The translations under genes and the position numbers were made by a program. Shown here in pieces: positions 48,895 through 58,807 of a stretch of DNA of 64,000 nt. Under the pieces are notes generated by a model, which was not told the origin of the DNA, ran no database searches, and saw nothing but the letters and a program-made list of their open reading frames with translations. This DNA is from JALYXS01 sp051003795 (GTDB lineage Bacteria > Acidobacteriota > Terriglobia > Bryobacterales > Bryobacteraceae). The stretch spans positions 21,099 to 85,098 of the forward strand of contig JBPCKZ010000234.1 in assembly GCA_051003795.1 (NCBI GenBank), given 5' to 3'. How positions within the stretch are numbered: the first letter of the stretch is position 1; the number at the start of each line of letters is the position of its first letter.

Positions 48895-50820
48895 CTATTT
48901 CAATCGCGCCCCCACCGGCACATCCTCCAGGAACCCCGCCAATACCGGCTTCCCGCCGTCGAGCGAAGCGGCCACGATCATCCCGTTCGACATAATGCCC
49001 CGCAGCTTGCGCGGCTGCAGGTTCGCGACAATCACCACCTTGCGGCCCACCAACTCGTCCGGCTTGTACGCTTCCGCAATCCCAGCCAAAATCGTGCGCG
49101 GCTCGGGTTCGGCGATGTCGATCTTCAAATGCAGGAGCTTGTCCGCGCCCTTCACGGGCTCGGCCGAAAGCACCCGCCCGACACGCAGGTCCACCTTGCT
49201 GAAGTCCTCAATTCCGATCTTCTCCGATGCGGGCGCGGCAGCGGGCGCCGGAGCGGGCGGTTTGCCGAGCAGCGCCTGCTGTTGCGCCGTCACTTCCGCT
49301 TCCAGCGCGCGCATTTTATCCACCGCGTCTTTCAGATCGATACGCGGGAACACGCCTTCGATCACCCCGATCCTCTGGCCTGCGGGTAGTTGGCCCCATT
49401 CGAACGAATTGAGCCGGATCGAATCGAGCGGCGTCTTCATGCCTAGCTGGCTCCAAATCTTCGCCACCGATTCGGGCAGGATGGGCGAGAGCAGCACGGC
49501 GGCGATCCGCAATGCTTCCGCCGAAGTATAGAGCGCCGCGTCGAGGCGCGCCTGCGATTCCGTGTCCCCCGCGCGCGCGAGTTTCCAGGGAGCTTGCTCG
49601 ACGATGAACTTATCCACGGCCGAAAGCAGTTTCCAGATGGCTTCCAAGCCGAGCGAAAAGTCGAATTGGTCGAAACATGCGGCGGCGGTCGCGATGGTTT
49701 CGCGCGAGAGCGCCGCAATCGACTCGTCGGAACCCGCGGGAATCGCGCCATCCCGATACTGCTGGATCATGGTCAGCGTCCGGCTCGCCAGATTGCCCAG
49801 GCCATTCGCCAGTTCCGAGTTGTAGCGCCCAATCAACGCGTCGTAACTGAAGCTGCCATCCTGCCCGAAGACAATTTCGCGCAGCAGGAAATACCGCAGC
49901 GCGTCGAAGCCCATCACGCGGCGGATCGGCTCGGCGCGCACGATATTACCGCGCGATTTGCTCATTTTATCTTCTTCGAACAGCAGCCAGCCGTGCGCGA
50001 AGACCTGACCGGGCAGGGGCAGATCGGCGGCCATCAGGAACGCCGGCCAGAAGATCGCGTGGAAGCGCACGATCTCTTTGCCCACCAGGTGCAGATCCGC
50101 GGGCCATAGATCCGTCCGGGAAACCGCGCTCAGATAGCCGATCAGCGCGTCGAACCATACATAGAAAACGTGGTGTCCCTCAACCGGCAGCGGAATGCCC
50201 CATTTCAGCGTGGTCCGGCTGATCGACAAATCCTGAAGCCCTTGCTTCACGAAGCCGATCACTTCGTTGCGGCGCGAATCCGGCTGAACGAATTTCGGAT
50301 TGTTCTCATAAAACGCGAGCAGCTTTCCGGTAAATGCCGAGAGCTTGAAGAAGTAGTTTTCCTCGGTGACGGTTTCGGTGGGACGCCCGCAATCCGGACA
50401 ATTATCGCCCGGCTTGGCGTCGTTCACGTAAAGCTCGTCGAAAACGCAATACTGCCCGGTGTAGCTGCCCTTGTACACGTAGCCATTCTTCAGGCATCGC
50501 TCGAAGATCCACTGGACCGTTTTGCGATGCTTGGGATCGGTGGTGCGGATGAAGTAGTCGTATTTCAGCCCGAGCGTGTCCCACTGCTTGCGGAATTCGG
50601 CGGACACCACGTCGGCGAACTCTTCCGGCGTCTTTCCCGCGGCCTGGGCGGAGCGTTCGACTTTCTGACCATGCTCGTCGGTGCCCGTCGTGAGGAACAC
50701 GTCATAGCCCTGCATGCGCTTGAAACGCTTAATGGCGTCGGCGGCCAGCGTGGTGTAGGTGTGGCCGAGGTGCGGCGCGGCGTTTACATAATAAAGCGGC
50801 GTCGTTAGGTAATATTTCAT
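48895..50820 (-). CDS. metG: methionyl-tRNA synthetase
   Basis: A 641-residue class I synthetase. The first signature is PHLGHTYTTLAAD (HIGH-like), the second KMSKSRGNIV. The zinc-knuckle pair is in CPDCGRPT with an upstream Cys. The C-terminal domain (about 525-641) is an EMAPII/Trbp111-type tRNA-binding domain (VDLRVGRVLSAEPVKGADKLL, then GIMSNGMIVAAS). It charges tRNA-Met. The start ATG overlaps the stop of larC by 4 bp (ATGA). Confidence 0.97.
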   Translation of the reverse strand: MKYYLTTPLYYVNAAPHLGHTYTTLAADAIKRFKRMQGYDVFLTTGTDEHGQKVERSAQAAGKTPEEFADVVSAEFRKQWDTLGLKYDYFIRTTDPKHRKTVQWIFERCLKNGYVYKGSYTGQYCVFDELYVNDAKPGDNCPDCGRPTETVTEENYFFKLSAFTGKLLAFYENNPKFVQPDSRRNEVIGFVKQGLQDLSISRTTLKWGIPLPVEGHHVFYVWFDALIGYLSAVSRTDLWPADLHLVGKEIVRFHAIFWPAFLMAADLPLPGQVFAHGWLLFEEDKMSKSRGNIVRAEPIRRVMGFDALRYFLLREIVFGQDGSFSYDALIGRYNSELANGLGNLASRTLTMIQQYRDGAIPAGSDESIAALSRETIATAAACFDQFDFSLGLEAIWKLLSAVDKFIVEQAPWKLARAGDTESQARLDAALYTSAEALRIAAVLLSPILPESVAKIWSQLGMKTPLDSIRLNSFEWGQLPAGQRIGVIEGVFPRIDLKDAVDKMRALEAEVTAQQQALLGKPPAPAPAAAPASEKIGIEDFSKVDLRVGRVLSAEPVKGADKLLHLKIDIAEPEPRTILAGIAEAYKPDELVGRKVVIVANLQPRKLRGIMSNGMIVAASLDGGKPVLAGFLEDVPVGARLK

Positions 50821-51974
50821 TTCGTGGTTTTTAGATACGCGTAGTTGGCTTCCGCGACGACTTGCTTGAGCGCCACGCCGGTGGCGAGCGCCAGCGCGCG
50901 GCAGTCCTCGTACTCGGGCGCGAATGCGCCTTCGCTCGAAACCTTGACTCGCACTTTGCCTTGAGGCGTCTCAACGTCCACCCATCGGCGCGCCTGCACG
51001 CGGCGCTCGGCGGAATAGATGCGCAGGCCGAGCGTGGACGTTTCGTTGAAAACGATTTGCGCGAGCGCTTCGCGATCTTCCGGCTTCGCGATCACCCGCA
51101 ACAGCGATCCGGGGCGCCCCTTTTTCATTTCGAGCGGCTGCAGCGTCGCGTCTAGCGCTCCCGCGGCAAGCAACCGCTCGACGGCGTAGCCAAGAATCTG
51201 CGGGCTGAGGTCGTCGATATTCGCCTCGATTACCGCGACAGTGGTAGCCTCCGCCGCGCCCGTCGCCTCTCCAATCAGCACGCGCAGCACATTCGCATGC
51301 TCGCGGAAATCCTTCGTACCCGCGCCGTAGCCAATCCGGCGGATGCTCATCGCGGGCATCGCGCCGAATTCTTTTGCCAGCGCGACGGCGACGGCTGCGC
51401 CCGTCGGAGTCGTAAGCTCCAGGGCGGGACCGCGCGCGTAGATTGGTTTGTTTCGCAACAGGGACGCGGTGGCCGGAGCCGGCACGGGCAGCACGCCATG
51501 CTCGGTGTTCACCGTTCCGCTGCCGACATTCACCGGCGAGCTAACGATGCAATCGACGCCGAGCAGATCGAATCCGAGGCAGGCGCCCACGATATCGGCG
51601 ATCGAATCCGCCGCGCCCACTTCGTGGAAATGAACCTTCTCGATCGAGGTCTGGTGGACCGCCGCCTCCGCTTCCCCGAGCCGCTGAAAAACGTCCGACG
51701 CGTTCCGCTTGACGCGATCCGGCAGCGTCGCGGCATCGATCGTTTTGAGAATGCCGCCCAAGTGCCGGTGGTTTTGCGTTTCCGCGACCGCAACGTGGAA
51801 CTTCAACGCTCCGATTTCACGTCGTTTGACGCGCTCAAACGAAAAGGTGGCCCCGGTTTCGAGCGAATCGAGGGCTTGGGCGATCGCTTGCGGATCGGCT
51901 CCCGCGTCGGCGAGCGCGCCGACGAGCATATCGCCGCTCAGGCCGGAGAACGCGTCGAGATAACAAACAGTCAC
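50817..51974 (-). CDS. larC: LarC-type nickel-pincer cofactor insertion protein
   Basis: A 385-residue LarC/DUF111 protein: MTVCYLDAFSGLSGDMLVGAL, VHFHEVGAADSIADIVG, SSPVNVGSGTVNTEHG, and the C-terminal metal-handling part beginning IEANIDDLSPQILGY. LarC inserts nickel into the pyridinium cofactor of lactate racemase-type enzymes. LarA, LarB and LarE are not in the window, so the target enzyme must lie elsewhere. LarC in E. coli-like bacteria is often split by a programmed shift, while here it is one frame. Starts with GTG 51974. Confidence 0.92.
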   Translation of the reverse strand: MTVCYLDAFSGLSGDMLVGALADAGADPQAIAQALDSLETGATFSFERVKRREIGALKFHVAVAETQNHRHLGGILKTIDAATLPDRVKRNASDVFQRLGEAEAAVHQTSIEKVHFHEVGAADSIADIVGACLGFDLLGVDCIVSSPVNVGSGTVNTEHGVLPVPAPATASLLRNKPIYARGPALELTTPTGAAVAVALAKEFGAMPAMSIRRIGYGAGTKDFREHANVLRVLIGEATGAAEATTVAVIEANIDDLSPQILGYAVERLLAAGALDATLQPLEMKKGRPGSLLRVIAKPEDREALAQIVFNETSTLGLRIYSAERRVQARRWVDVETPQGKVRVKVSSEGAFAPEYEDCRALALATGVALKQVVAEANYAYLKTTK

Positions 51975-52039
51975 TGAGAACGATTATGCAACTATGCAAC
52001 GCCCCGGATACTGTTCAAAACCGAGCGCCCAGGATCGCC

Positions 52040-52085
52040 AAAAAAAAATGCGGCAACCGCTTCCTTGAAAGGTCGCGGTTGCCGC
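52040..52085 (-). terminator. Rho-independent terminator on the minus strand
   Basis: Arms GCGGTTGCCGC (52075-52085) and GCGGCAACCGC (52050-52060) make a perfect 11-bp stem with a 14-base loop. On the minus strand this is followed by a run of nine T (52040-52048). It closes the transcript of the frameshifted secreted protein and isolates larC. Confidence 0.9.
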
Positions 52086-52129
52086 TGAGGGCGCCATGCT
52101 AACGATTAGCGGGAACGGCCCCTCGAGAA

Positions 52130-53205
52130 TTAAAACGTCGAATTCGCCGCGCCCAGTCCACCAAGACGGCAGGATTTGCAAACACCGAAGCCGCTGCCGT
52201 TGGTCTGAATAAAGCCACACAGTGTCGTGATGCGAGTTAGTTCCGCCTGACTCAGAGTGGCGCGGGTGAAGGGGGTCTCGGTGGTCCCGAACACGCCCGT
52301 GGTTGGCGAAGTGTGAAGGGTAGTGCCAAATGCCGCCAAGCCGGGAGCCAGGTTGCCGGTAGGGTCAGTGGCAACCAATTTGGCGACGACGGAGGTCGGC
52401 ACGCCCGGAGTCAGGGTATTGCTGATCAAGTCGTTACGCACCGAGAGCGAGGCTAGTCCGTCCGGCGTCACAGGGCAGCAGCAGCACGAGATCAGTTGTT
52501 CATCCGGCGAGAAGACATATACGTTGACGTTGAGATTGCCGTTTTGCGTCGGGAACGGGATAGTGGAGTTTGCGCCGGTATTGGTGATGTTGATAAATGA
52601 ATCGCCAATGCTAAGGTTAGAGGCATAACGGACTTGGAAAGCGTCCGCAGGTCCGCCGGCGATGAAAACCGGGTTAGCGGCACTGCAGAGGGCCGGGGGC
52701 GGAGGGGGCGGGGGCGGCGGGGCCGCGTTGTACGTATACGTCACCATAACGGAGCCGGCGGACGTTGCAACGCCACCCATGGTACTGTCGAAGAGACATT
52801 CACGTTGAATGGCACCGCAAAGTCGGCGGCAGTAAAGCCCGGATTAGCCGTAGCGCTGCCCGTGCCAGCCGCGCCCGATGAAACCATACCTGTCGTCGTC
52901 GTTGTCGTGGTGGGCATCGTGAAAGTAATTCCGGGAGGCCCGGTTGGCGTAAAAGTCTCTTGCACGGTGTTCGTGCCGCCTCCTGGCGTGCCGAACTGAT
53001 AATCGGAAATGTAGTTCAGGGTTACGCCTGTCAGAATCGCACCTCCGCCAATGGAAAAAGGCGGGCATGAGACAGCGTTCGGGCCGCCGGTGCCATTGTT
53101 GAAGGTAGTCGGGAAGGGGGTGCAGTTTAGCGGCCCCTGCGTTAAGGCGCTCGCCGTCATGCTGAGCAAGAGCACGGAGGCCGGCACTAGAAGCAGCTTG
53201 TTCAT
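52130..53205 (-). pseudogene. secreted choice-anchor-like protein with Cys-rich C-domain, frameshifted
   Basis: From ATG 53205 a signal peptide (NKLLLVPASVLLLSMTASA) leads a beta-rich domain to about 52785, where the frame breaks. It then reads VPWVALQRPPAPLW to a stop at 52741. In another frame GGVATSAGSVMVTYTYNA continues the same domain, followed by a nine-proline linker. A second domain with ISCCCCPVTPDGLASLSV, LCGFIQTNGSGFG and CKSCRLGGLG ends at 52130. The join makes sense only with a one-base change near 52781. Both domains are common in Solibacter-type secretomes; the function is unknown. Loss of the gene, a sequencing error, or programmed slippage would all fit. Confidence 0.75.
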
Positions 53206-53428
53206 CTTTAATCTTGTGTGAACACGAATGGCGTTTTCGTGCAATAGAGCACTTGTGGGCAAGCGCATGATGTTGAATCTCCTCCCGAGTAAAATACCAC
53301 CGAAGGGTTCCTTCAGGCACTGTTAATAGCGCGTAGTTACTTTCCGTAGTCGAAAAGATTAAACGCCAGGAGGTCAAGGCGCGAACGTACTTGTTCCGTC
53401 CCGCCCAAAGGCCAATGTTATGGCTGAT

Positions 53429-54376
53429 TTAGATGGCCGCCGGCTTGTGTTTCTCGTGAACGCCTTGGTTCGCGGAATTCAAGAACGATTCCAATTGATC
53501 TTCCTGAATCGACAAATTCAATTTCAAAGTGTTGCCGCTGCTGGTCACGTTCAGATTTCGCACGAGCGAAGTAACCGGCGAGTTATTCGCGTTGGTTTGA
53601 ATCATGCCTGCCAGGAATTTCACGACATCCCCGAGCGCGCGGGCATCCTGTTCACTCGTCGCGAGGGCTTCCCCGGTGATGGTAACAGTATCCCCAAACT
53701 TGATTCCACCGCTGGTTTGCTGCACTTTCTTCAGCAAATCGCCTTGGAAAGCACCCTGAAGAGTCGGATCGCCCATCGGCATTTTGCTGAATGCCGAAAG
53801 CGGCGCGATCGATACCGACCAAGCATCTTCCGTGTTGCTCAAGGTGTTCACGCGCGCCGCGAGCGCCGGATCGATCGAACTGGCGGCGGATCGGCGGTCC
53901 AGCGCCGCTTGCACGCTGGCAAGGTCTCCGGCGATTACCAGACTGTTGTCCACAACCGCGATCACCTGCTGTCCCTTCCCGCCCGTGCTGCCGAACAGCG
54001 GAACGCCTTTGTAAGTAGCCACGGTTTTCCCGCCGGTCTGCGCCGCCAGCGCGGAGATTTTATCCAAATTGAAGTTTCCGCGCGCCAGCAGGAGTCCGTT
54101 GTTCCCGCCTTCGCCAACATTTGTGGCAATCAGTATCTCGTGCAGATCGCTACGCGGATCGAAACCGCTCATATCGATAAATTGCTGCAACTGTTGATCG
54201 GACCCCATGTGGCGCAGAACGAACTGTCCGAACTGCGAGGCTTTGGCCTGCTCGACATTAACGCCCGCGACGATTTTGGCGTCCGGCATGAGCAGATTCA
54301 TCATTTGCTGATCGGCGGCGGAGAGGCTCCCCGCAAGAACGGTCAACGCGGCGGCGAAGAAAGCGGTGTATCGCAT
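53429..54376 (-). CDS. secreted protein of unknown function
   Basis: A 315-residue protein with signal peptide MRYTAFFAAALTVLAGSLSA. The mature part is a repeat-like alpha/beta protein (LLMPDAKIVAGVNVEQAKAS, VVDNSLVIAGDLASVQAAL, ISIAPLSAF-like strands) similar to periplasmic proteins of unknown function in Acidobacteria. ATG 54376 has GGGGAAGG 7 bases upstream, so a longer frame to 54652, which lies in the next gene, is rejected. It follows the FG-GAP protein gene by 14 bp. Confidence 0.75.
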   Translation of the reverse strand: MRYTAFFAAALTVLAGSLSAADQQMMNLLMPDAKIVAGVNVEQAKASQFGQFVLRHMGSDQQLQQFIDMSGFDPRSDLHEILIATNVGEGGNNGLLLARGNFNLDKISALAAQTGGKTVATYKGVPLFGSTGGKGQQVIAVVDNSLVIAGDLASVQAALDRRSAASSIDPALAARVNTLSNTEDAWSVSIAPLSAFSKMPMGDPTLQGAFQGDLLKKVQQTSGGIKFGDTVTITGEALATSEQDARALGDVVKFLAGMIQTNANNSPVTSLVRNLNVTSSGNTLKLNLSIQEDQLESFLNSANQGVHEKHKPAAI

Positions 54377-54390
54377 AAAGTTACCTTCCC

Positions 54391-56652
54391 CTATGGTAAC
54401 GGACGTGCGCCGGGAAAAGTTCCAACGGAAGATGCGGAAGAGGTATCTGGCTCCGCGATCGTCTCCAAGCGGTTCGCGGCGAGATCCTGAAGATTCTGAA
54501 CGATCCCGGACGGCCACCGGATTTCGACGCGCTCGACCTTTACATCTTTGCCCAGTCCGAAGTGGACGATGCGATCGCTCGAACAGCCGTAGCCGACCGA
54601 TGTCGTGACGCGATTCCACTGTTCGCCGGATTCCGAGGTGAGATGCAGCCACGACCCGATGCCATCGCGATTACTTTTGCGTCCGATCAGGCGAAATTCG
54701 ATCCAGTTCCCGGCTGCGCTGGCCGGGTTGCTAATGTTGCGCAGCAGAAGGGGCTGCTCATTCAACCGGGTCACTATGACGTCGATGCGGCCATCGCGAT
54801 CGAAGTCCCCGAAAGCCGCGCCCCGATGCAGCGCCTCGCCCGGAAGCGGCTTGGCGTCGAAACGGCCCGCGCTGTTCGTGAAAACGAGGTTTGGCTGTCG
54901 CGATTTGCGGCTGGACGATAACTCGGCATTATCCATGACGTGCCCACCCACGGCAAAGATGTCTTTCCATCCATCGTTATTGAAATCGAACATGCCCGCG
55001 CTCCAGCCAGTCCACGGCAAGGTCGCGCGCCCGATGCCGCTGGGATATGTCACATCCACAAAACGACCGCCGAGGTTTCGAAATAGCGGAAACGTTTCGT
55101 TCGAGAGAGCCGTTATGAAAAGATCTTCGCGGCCATCGTTGTCGTAATCGCGGAAATCGACGCCCATGGCGGAGATGGCTTTGCCGTCGCCGTCATAAGC
55201 AACCCCTGCCTCGACAGCCATTTCACGAAACTTGCCGTTTCCCTCGTTATGAAAAAGGAAGTTTGGGACCGTATCGTTGGCCACGAAGACATCGAGAAGT
55301 CCGTCGTTATCGAAATCGCCGAACGCAACGCCCATGCCCTTGCCCGCGAATCCGGCGATTCTCGATGAAATGGAAACATCCTGGAATTTGCCGTGCCCCA
55401 AGTTTCGGTACAGAGCGTTCGCCAGCGGTTGATAGTTGCCGGGATGGCAATACTGTCGATAATTGGGCTTTTCCCCGCAGAATATCTCGCCGGCGGGATC
55501 CCATTTGACATAGCGGACGACAAACAGGTCCAGCAGGCCGTCGTTATCGAAATCGAACCAGCCGGCCGCCACCGACCACTTTCCCGTTTCGCCCAGCCCG
55601 GCTGCTTTCGTGACGTCCTCGAACGTGCCATCCCCGCGATTTCGAAATAGCGTGTTGCCGCGAACGCCGGTCACGAAAAGATCGACGTTGCCGTCGTTAT
55701 CGAAATCGGCGGCCGCAACGCCCATGGAATAACCGCTGCCCGCGACGCCGGCCTTCTCCGTAACGTCCGAAAACGTTCCATCGCGATTGTTGCGAAAAAG
55801 GCGGTTCGAATACGACGCATCTTTTTTGATCAGATCGGGGACGGTGGCGCCATTCGCGACGTATATATCGGGCCAGCCGTCGTTGTCGTAATCGAAAACC
55901 GCTGCGCCCGCGATCATGGTTTCAATTTGATGTTTCTCGCCGGTCGCGCCGGTGCGCACGACCATGTCCAGCGGCTTGGATTCGAAGGCGATTTCGGCTG
56001 GCGGCGCCGTCCTTACGCGAGTCTCGGGTGTCGCGGCAAGCGCTTTTCGAACCCGATCGGCTTCGGCGGCCGCTCCAGCCTTGCCGAGGATGACCAGGCT
56101 TTCGGCGCCGCGGCCGTATTTAAAGAGAAACAGCCCATAATCGACCCGTGCTCGAGTGTCGCCGGCGGCGATCGCCTGGCGGTAGCGGCGTTCGGCGTCA
56201 TCCGGTTTCGAGAGCGCCTCGAAAGTGAGCGCCATCCCGAGCAAAACGCGTCCGCGCCCCGCGCCCGCGGTTCCCAGCGCAAGTTCGAAAAAGTGAAGCG
56301 CGCCATCGAATCGCGCGAGCGTGAAGTCCGTTCGGGCGAGATAGTAGCAGGCGTTTTCCTCGTCGACCTTCAGCGCGCAAGCCTGGTGAAAAGCGGGCTC
56401 CGCCAGTTGAAATTTTTCCTCCGCCGCGTAAGCCATCCCAAGCAGCTTCCATGCGCGCGCGTTTCCGGGATCTTCACGGGTGAGCTCTTGCAAGATGCGT
56501 TCGGCCGAGGCAAAGTCGCGGTTTCGAAACGCTTCCATGCCTCGCGCCGCCGGGTCAGCGGGTCTGGCGGGAGTCGCGGCAAAAGTCACGAAGATAGCCG
56601 CGGCCGCCAAAGTTGCGGAGCGATTCCGGCGCCTGAATGGTTTCTTAAGCAC
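54391..56652 (-). CDS. TPR plus FG-GAP/ASPIC-UnbV secreted protein
   Basis: A 753-residue exported protein. After a signal peptide come about four TPR units (residues about 35-200). Then there are seven FG-GAP/VCBS-type calcium-binding blades, each with a [F/Y]DxDxDGxxD core, for example FDYDNDGWPDIYVAN, FDNDGLLDLFVVR and DFDRDGRIDVIV. An ASPIC/UnbV domain ends it (NWIEFRLIGRKSNRDGIGSWL, HFGLGKDVKVERVEIRWPSG). The blades should form a beta-propeller on the cell surface or in the periplasm, and the TPR part may bind partners. These proteins are abundant in Acidobacteria; the role is unknown. Confidence 0.9.
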   Translation of the reverse strand: MLKKPFRRRNRSATLAAAAIFVTFAATPARPADPAARGMEAFRNRDFASAERILQELTREDPGNARAWKLLGMAYAAEEKFQLAEPAFHQACALKVDEENACYYLARTDFTLARFDGALHFFELALGTAGAGRGRVLLGMALTFEALSKPDDAERRYRQAIAAGDTRARVDYGLFLFKYGRGAESLVILGKAGAAAEADRVRKALAATPETRVRTAPPAEIAFESKPLDMVVRTGATGEKHQIETMIAGAAVFDYDNDGWPDIYVANGATVPDLIKKDASYSNRLFRNNRDGTFSDVTEKAGVAGSGYSMGVAAADFDNDGNVDLFVTGVRGNTLFRNRGDGTFEDVTKAAGLGETGKWSVAAGWFDFDNDGLLDLFVVRYVKWDPAGEIFCGEKPNYRQYCHPGNYQPLANALYRNLGHGKFQDVSISSRIAGFAGKGMGVAFGDFDNDGLLDVFVANDTVPNFLFHNEGNGKFREMAVEAGVAYDGDGKAISAMGVDFRDYDNDGREDLFITALSNETFPLFRNLGGRFVDVTYPSGIGRATLPWTGWSAGMFDFNNDGWKDIFAVGGHVMDNAELSSSRKSRQPNLVFTNSAGRFDAKPLPGEALHRGAAFGDFDRDGRIDVIVTRLNEQPLLLRNISNPASAAGNWIEFRLIGRKSNRDGIGSWLHLTSESGEQWNRVTTSVGYGCSSDRIVHFGLGKDVKVERVEIRWPSGIVQNLQDLAANRLETIAEPDTSSASSVGTFPGARPLP

Positions 56653-56661
56653 TACTAAGCA

Positions 56662-57759
56662 CTACGCAAATAAGGTTTGAAATACCTCGGCGATCCGGCC
56701 GGGTTCCTTCGGATCGATCCGGCAATCCACGCGTCCCTTGGTTTCCTCGCCCGCGCGCCGGAGCATCTCCAAATCCGTTCCATCCCCGGCATTGATGCTC
56801 AATGTCGTTTGAAACTGGCGCGCGATGTCCGCGATCTCGCCCAAGCGCGGAAACGCGCCAGCGCTCATCGGTACAAGCCGCGACACAAGCTGCGCCGCGC
56901 GCCCCCTCTCCTTCCATCCGTTCAGCGCGGCCAATAATTCGGCGGCCGTCTCAAATCCGGCAAGATCGAAATCGAAAGCGCGACCATGCCTTCGCCTGGC
57001 TTTCGCGTGGCGAACAAAATCGTACAGCTCGGCATTGATCGACAAACGTTTTTCTACATCGGACGCGCGCGAAGTATCGAAGCTGAATCGCGTCGCGCCC
57101 GCGCGTTCGACGATCGCCGCTTTGTCCGGGAGCGCTCCGGCATCCACCGTGTAGCCTTCGCGCCACCCGGTTCGGATCGCCGCCCACATGGCCGCGGTCT
57201 CCGGCGCGCGTACCGAAGCCACGTTCACGCCCTTCGTTTTGAAAATGAATCGAAACGCCTCGAAAATACCGGGCAGATTCGAGCGAACCAGATCGCCGCC
57301 CACGGAAATCGCCGGCCGGCTGCCTTGCGGCCGCGGCAGAAACGTCCGGTTCACTTCTTCGGCAAACGTCAGGACGCGCTCCGAATCGCCCGGTCCGAAG
57401 GGAGACGCGTTGATTACGATTTCACGCCGCCCGCCGCCCGCCGCCTGCATGCGCCCAATCAAGAACGCCTGCGGGAACAGCGCACTGGTGGGCGCCGTTG
57501 CCGGAGCCACGTGCATCAGCAGCGGCTGCGATTCCAGGCCATCCACGGCAAGGTAGTAAGTCGAATGGTGGATGGCGTCCCGCTCGAGCGACCCGAAGTA
57601 AGGCCGGATGCTCTCCATCTTCAACTGGGCGGCCCGGCCGGCCAGCCGGTTCCGCAGTTCGTCGTTCAGCGGTTTGCCATCGGCGTGCTCGAAAATCAAG
57701 CTCGCGAGTTGCGCCGCTTCGCCGGTTCGCAAAGGCAGATCGAATAGAGCCGGTGTCAC
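56662..57759 (-). CDS. hypothetical protein, 365 residues
   Basis: Not recognised. It is soluble without signal or membrane segments. Notable stretches are IVINASPFGPGDSERVLTF, PAISVGGDLVRSNLPGIFEAF, and a C-terminal PGRIAEVFQTLFA. The alternating beta/alpha pattern suggests a TIM-barrel-like or sugar-handling fold, but no catalytic motif is clear. It lies 4 bp after galU and 9 bp before the FG-GAP protein gene, so it is in a unit starting at galU. Confidence 0.7.
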   Translation of the reverse strand: MTPALFDLPLRTGEAAQLASLIFEHADGKPLNDELRNRLAGRAAQLKMESIRPYFGSLERDAIHHSTYYLAVDGLESQPLLMHVAPATAPTSALFPQAFLIGRMQAAGGGRREIVINASPFGPGDSERVLTFAEEVNRTFLPRPQGSRPAISVGGDLVRSNLPGIFEAFRFIFKTKGVNVASVRAPETAAMWAAIRTGWREGYTVDAGALPDKAAIVERAGATRFSFDTSRASDVEKRLSINAELYDFVRHAKARRRHGRAFDFDLAGFETAAELLAALNGWKERGRAAQLVSRLVPMSAGAFPRLGEIADIARQFQTTLSINAGDGTDLEMLRRAGEETKGRVDCRIDPKEPGRIAEVFQTLFA

Positions 57760-57763
57760 TATC

Positions 57764-58645
57764 TTATAGTTGTAAACTTTTCAGATACTCGCGGAAAGGG
57801 CCGCCCAGGTCGTGCCGCTGCAACGCGAACTCGACCGTCGCTTTCAGGAATCCCATCTTGTCGCCCGCGTCGTATCGTTTTCCCTCGAATCGATACGCGT
57901 AAATCGGGCGGCTGCGCAGCAGATGCTTGAGTCCATCGGTCAACTGAATTTCAGAGCCCGATCCCGGCTCGATTCTCGCGAGCGAATCGAAGACGTCGGA
58001 AGTAAGAATGTAACGGCCGACGATAGCCAGGTTCGACGGCGCTTCGGAGGCCCTTGGTTTCTCCACCAGATCGCGAATGCGGTAGACGCGATCCTTGCTG
58101 CCATTGTGCGAAATGGGCTCCGCGTCGACGACGCCATAGGACGATGTCGCTTCATGGGGCACTTCCATCACGGCCAGAACCGGCGCCGAAAAAAATTCGT
58201 AAATGTCGAGGAGCTGCCGGATGCACGGCGTCTCCGCGTCGATCACGTCGTCCGCCAGCACGACCGCGAAAGGCTCGGGGCCAACCAGATCGCGCGCGCG
58301 CAGCACCGCGTGGCCCAAGCCCAGCGCTTCCTTCTGGCGAATATACGAGACATCGATCTCGGAAACATTGCGCACGATCGAGAGCAGGTCTTTCTTGCCG
58401 CGCGATTCAAGCAGATGCTCGAGCTCGAAGCTGACGTCGAAATGATCTTCGATGGAGCTCTTGCCGCGGCCCGTCACGATGATGATATTTTGAATTCCGG
58501 AGTGTATCGCCTCCTCGATGCCGTATTGAATAATGGGCTTATCCACCAGCGGCAGCATTTCTTTGGGCTGCGCTTTGGTGGCGGGGAGGAATCGCGTGCC
58601 GAGTCCCGCGGCGGGGAACACGGCCTTTCGTACTTTCGCTGGCAT
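57764..58645 (-). CDS. galU: UTP-glucose-1-phosphate uridylyltransferase
   Basis: A 293-residue nucleotidyltransferase making UDP-glucose. FPAAGLGTRFLPATKAQPKEMLPLVDKP is the GxGTRxLPxTK nucleotide loop, with QKEALGLGHAV, VVLADDVID and YDAGDKMGF sugar- and metal-binding segments. Length and order are those of bacterial GalU. It heads a minus-strand unit with the 365-residue protein and the FG-GAP/TPR gene. Confidence 0.95.
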   Translation of the reverse strand: MPAKVRKAVFPAAGLGTRFLPATKAQPKEMLPLVDKPIIQYGIEEAIHSGIQNIIIVTGRGKSSIEDHFDVSFELEHLLESRGKKDLLSIVRNVSEIDVSYIRQKEALGLGHAVLRARDLVGPEPFAVVLADDVIDAETPCIRQLLDIYEFFSAPVLAVMEVPHEATSSYGVVDAEPISHNGSKDRVYRIRDLVEKPRASEAPSNLAIVGRYILTSDVFDSLARIEPGSGSEIQLTDGLKHLLRSRPIYAYRFEGKRYDAGDKMGFLKATVEFALQRHDLGGPFREYLKSLQL

Positions 58646-58685
58646 CAGCTATAAGCATCCATTAAATTCGGTCAAAAGCGACCTA

Positions 58686-58714
58686 GGGATATCCCCTGCC
58701 AAGTGTGGTACAAT
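58686..58714 (+). promoter_or_regulatory. extended -10 promoter with a palindrome for the OmpR-type regulator
   Basis: TGGTACAAT at 58706-58714 fits an extended -10 (TGn + TACAAT), 93 bp before the regulator start. The 10-bp palindrome GGGATATCCC at 58686-58695 covers the -35 position and could be an operator. No consensus -35 is present. A weak call based on pattern only. Confidence 0.45.
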
Positions 58715-58807
58715 GTCATCCGTGCACGCAAGCACAGAGAAGTGCCGGCAAGGCGACGAACTCCGCGAATGCATGAGCACCGTATTCTTGAAAGGATTTC
58801 GTGACGC

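Noticed and set aside
53206..53268. Longer start for the frameshifted secreted protein
   Set aside because: It places polar residues before a clean signal peptide that begins at 53205.
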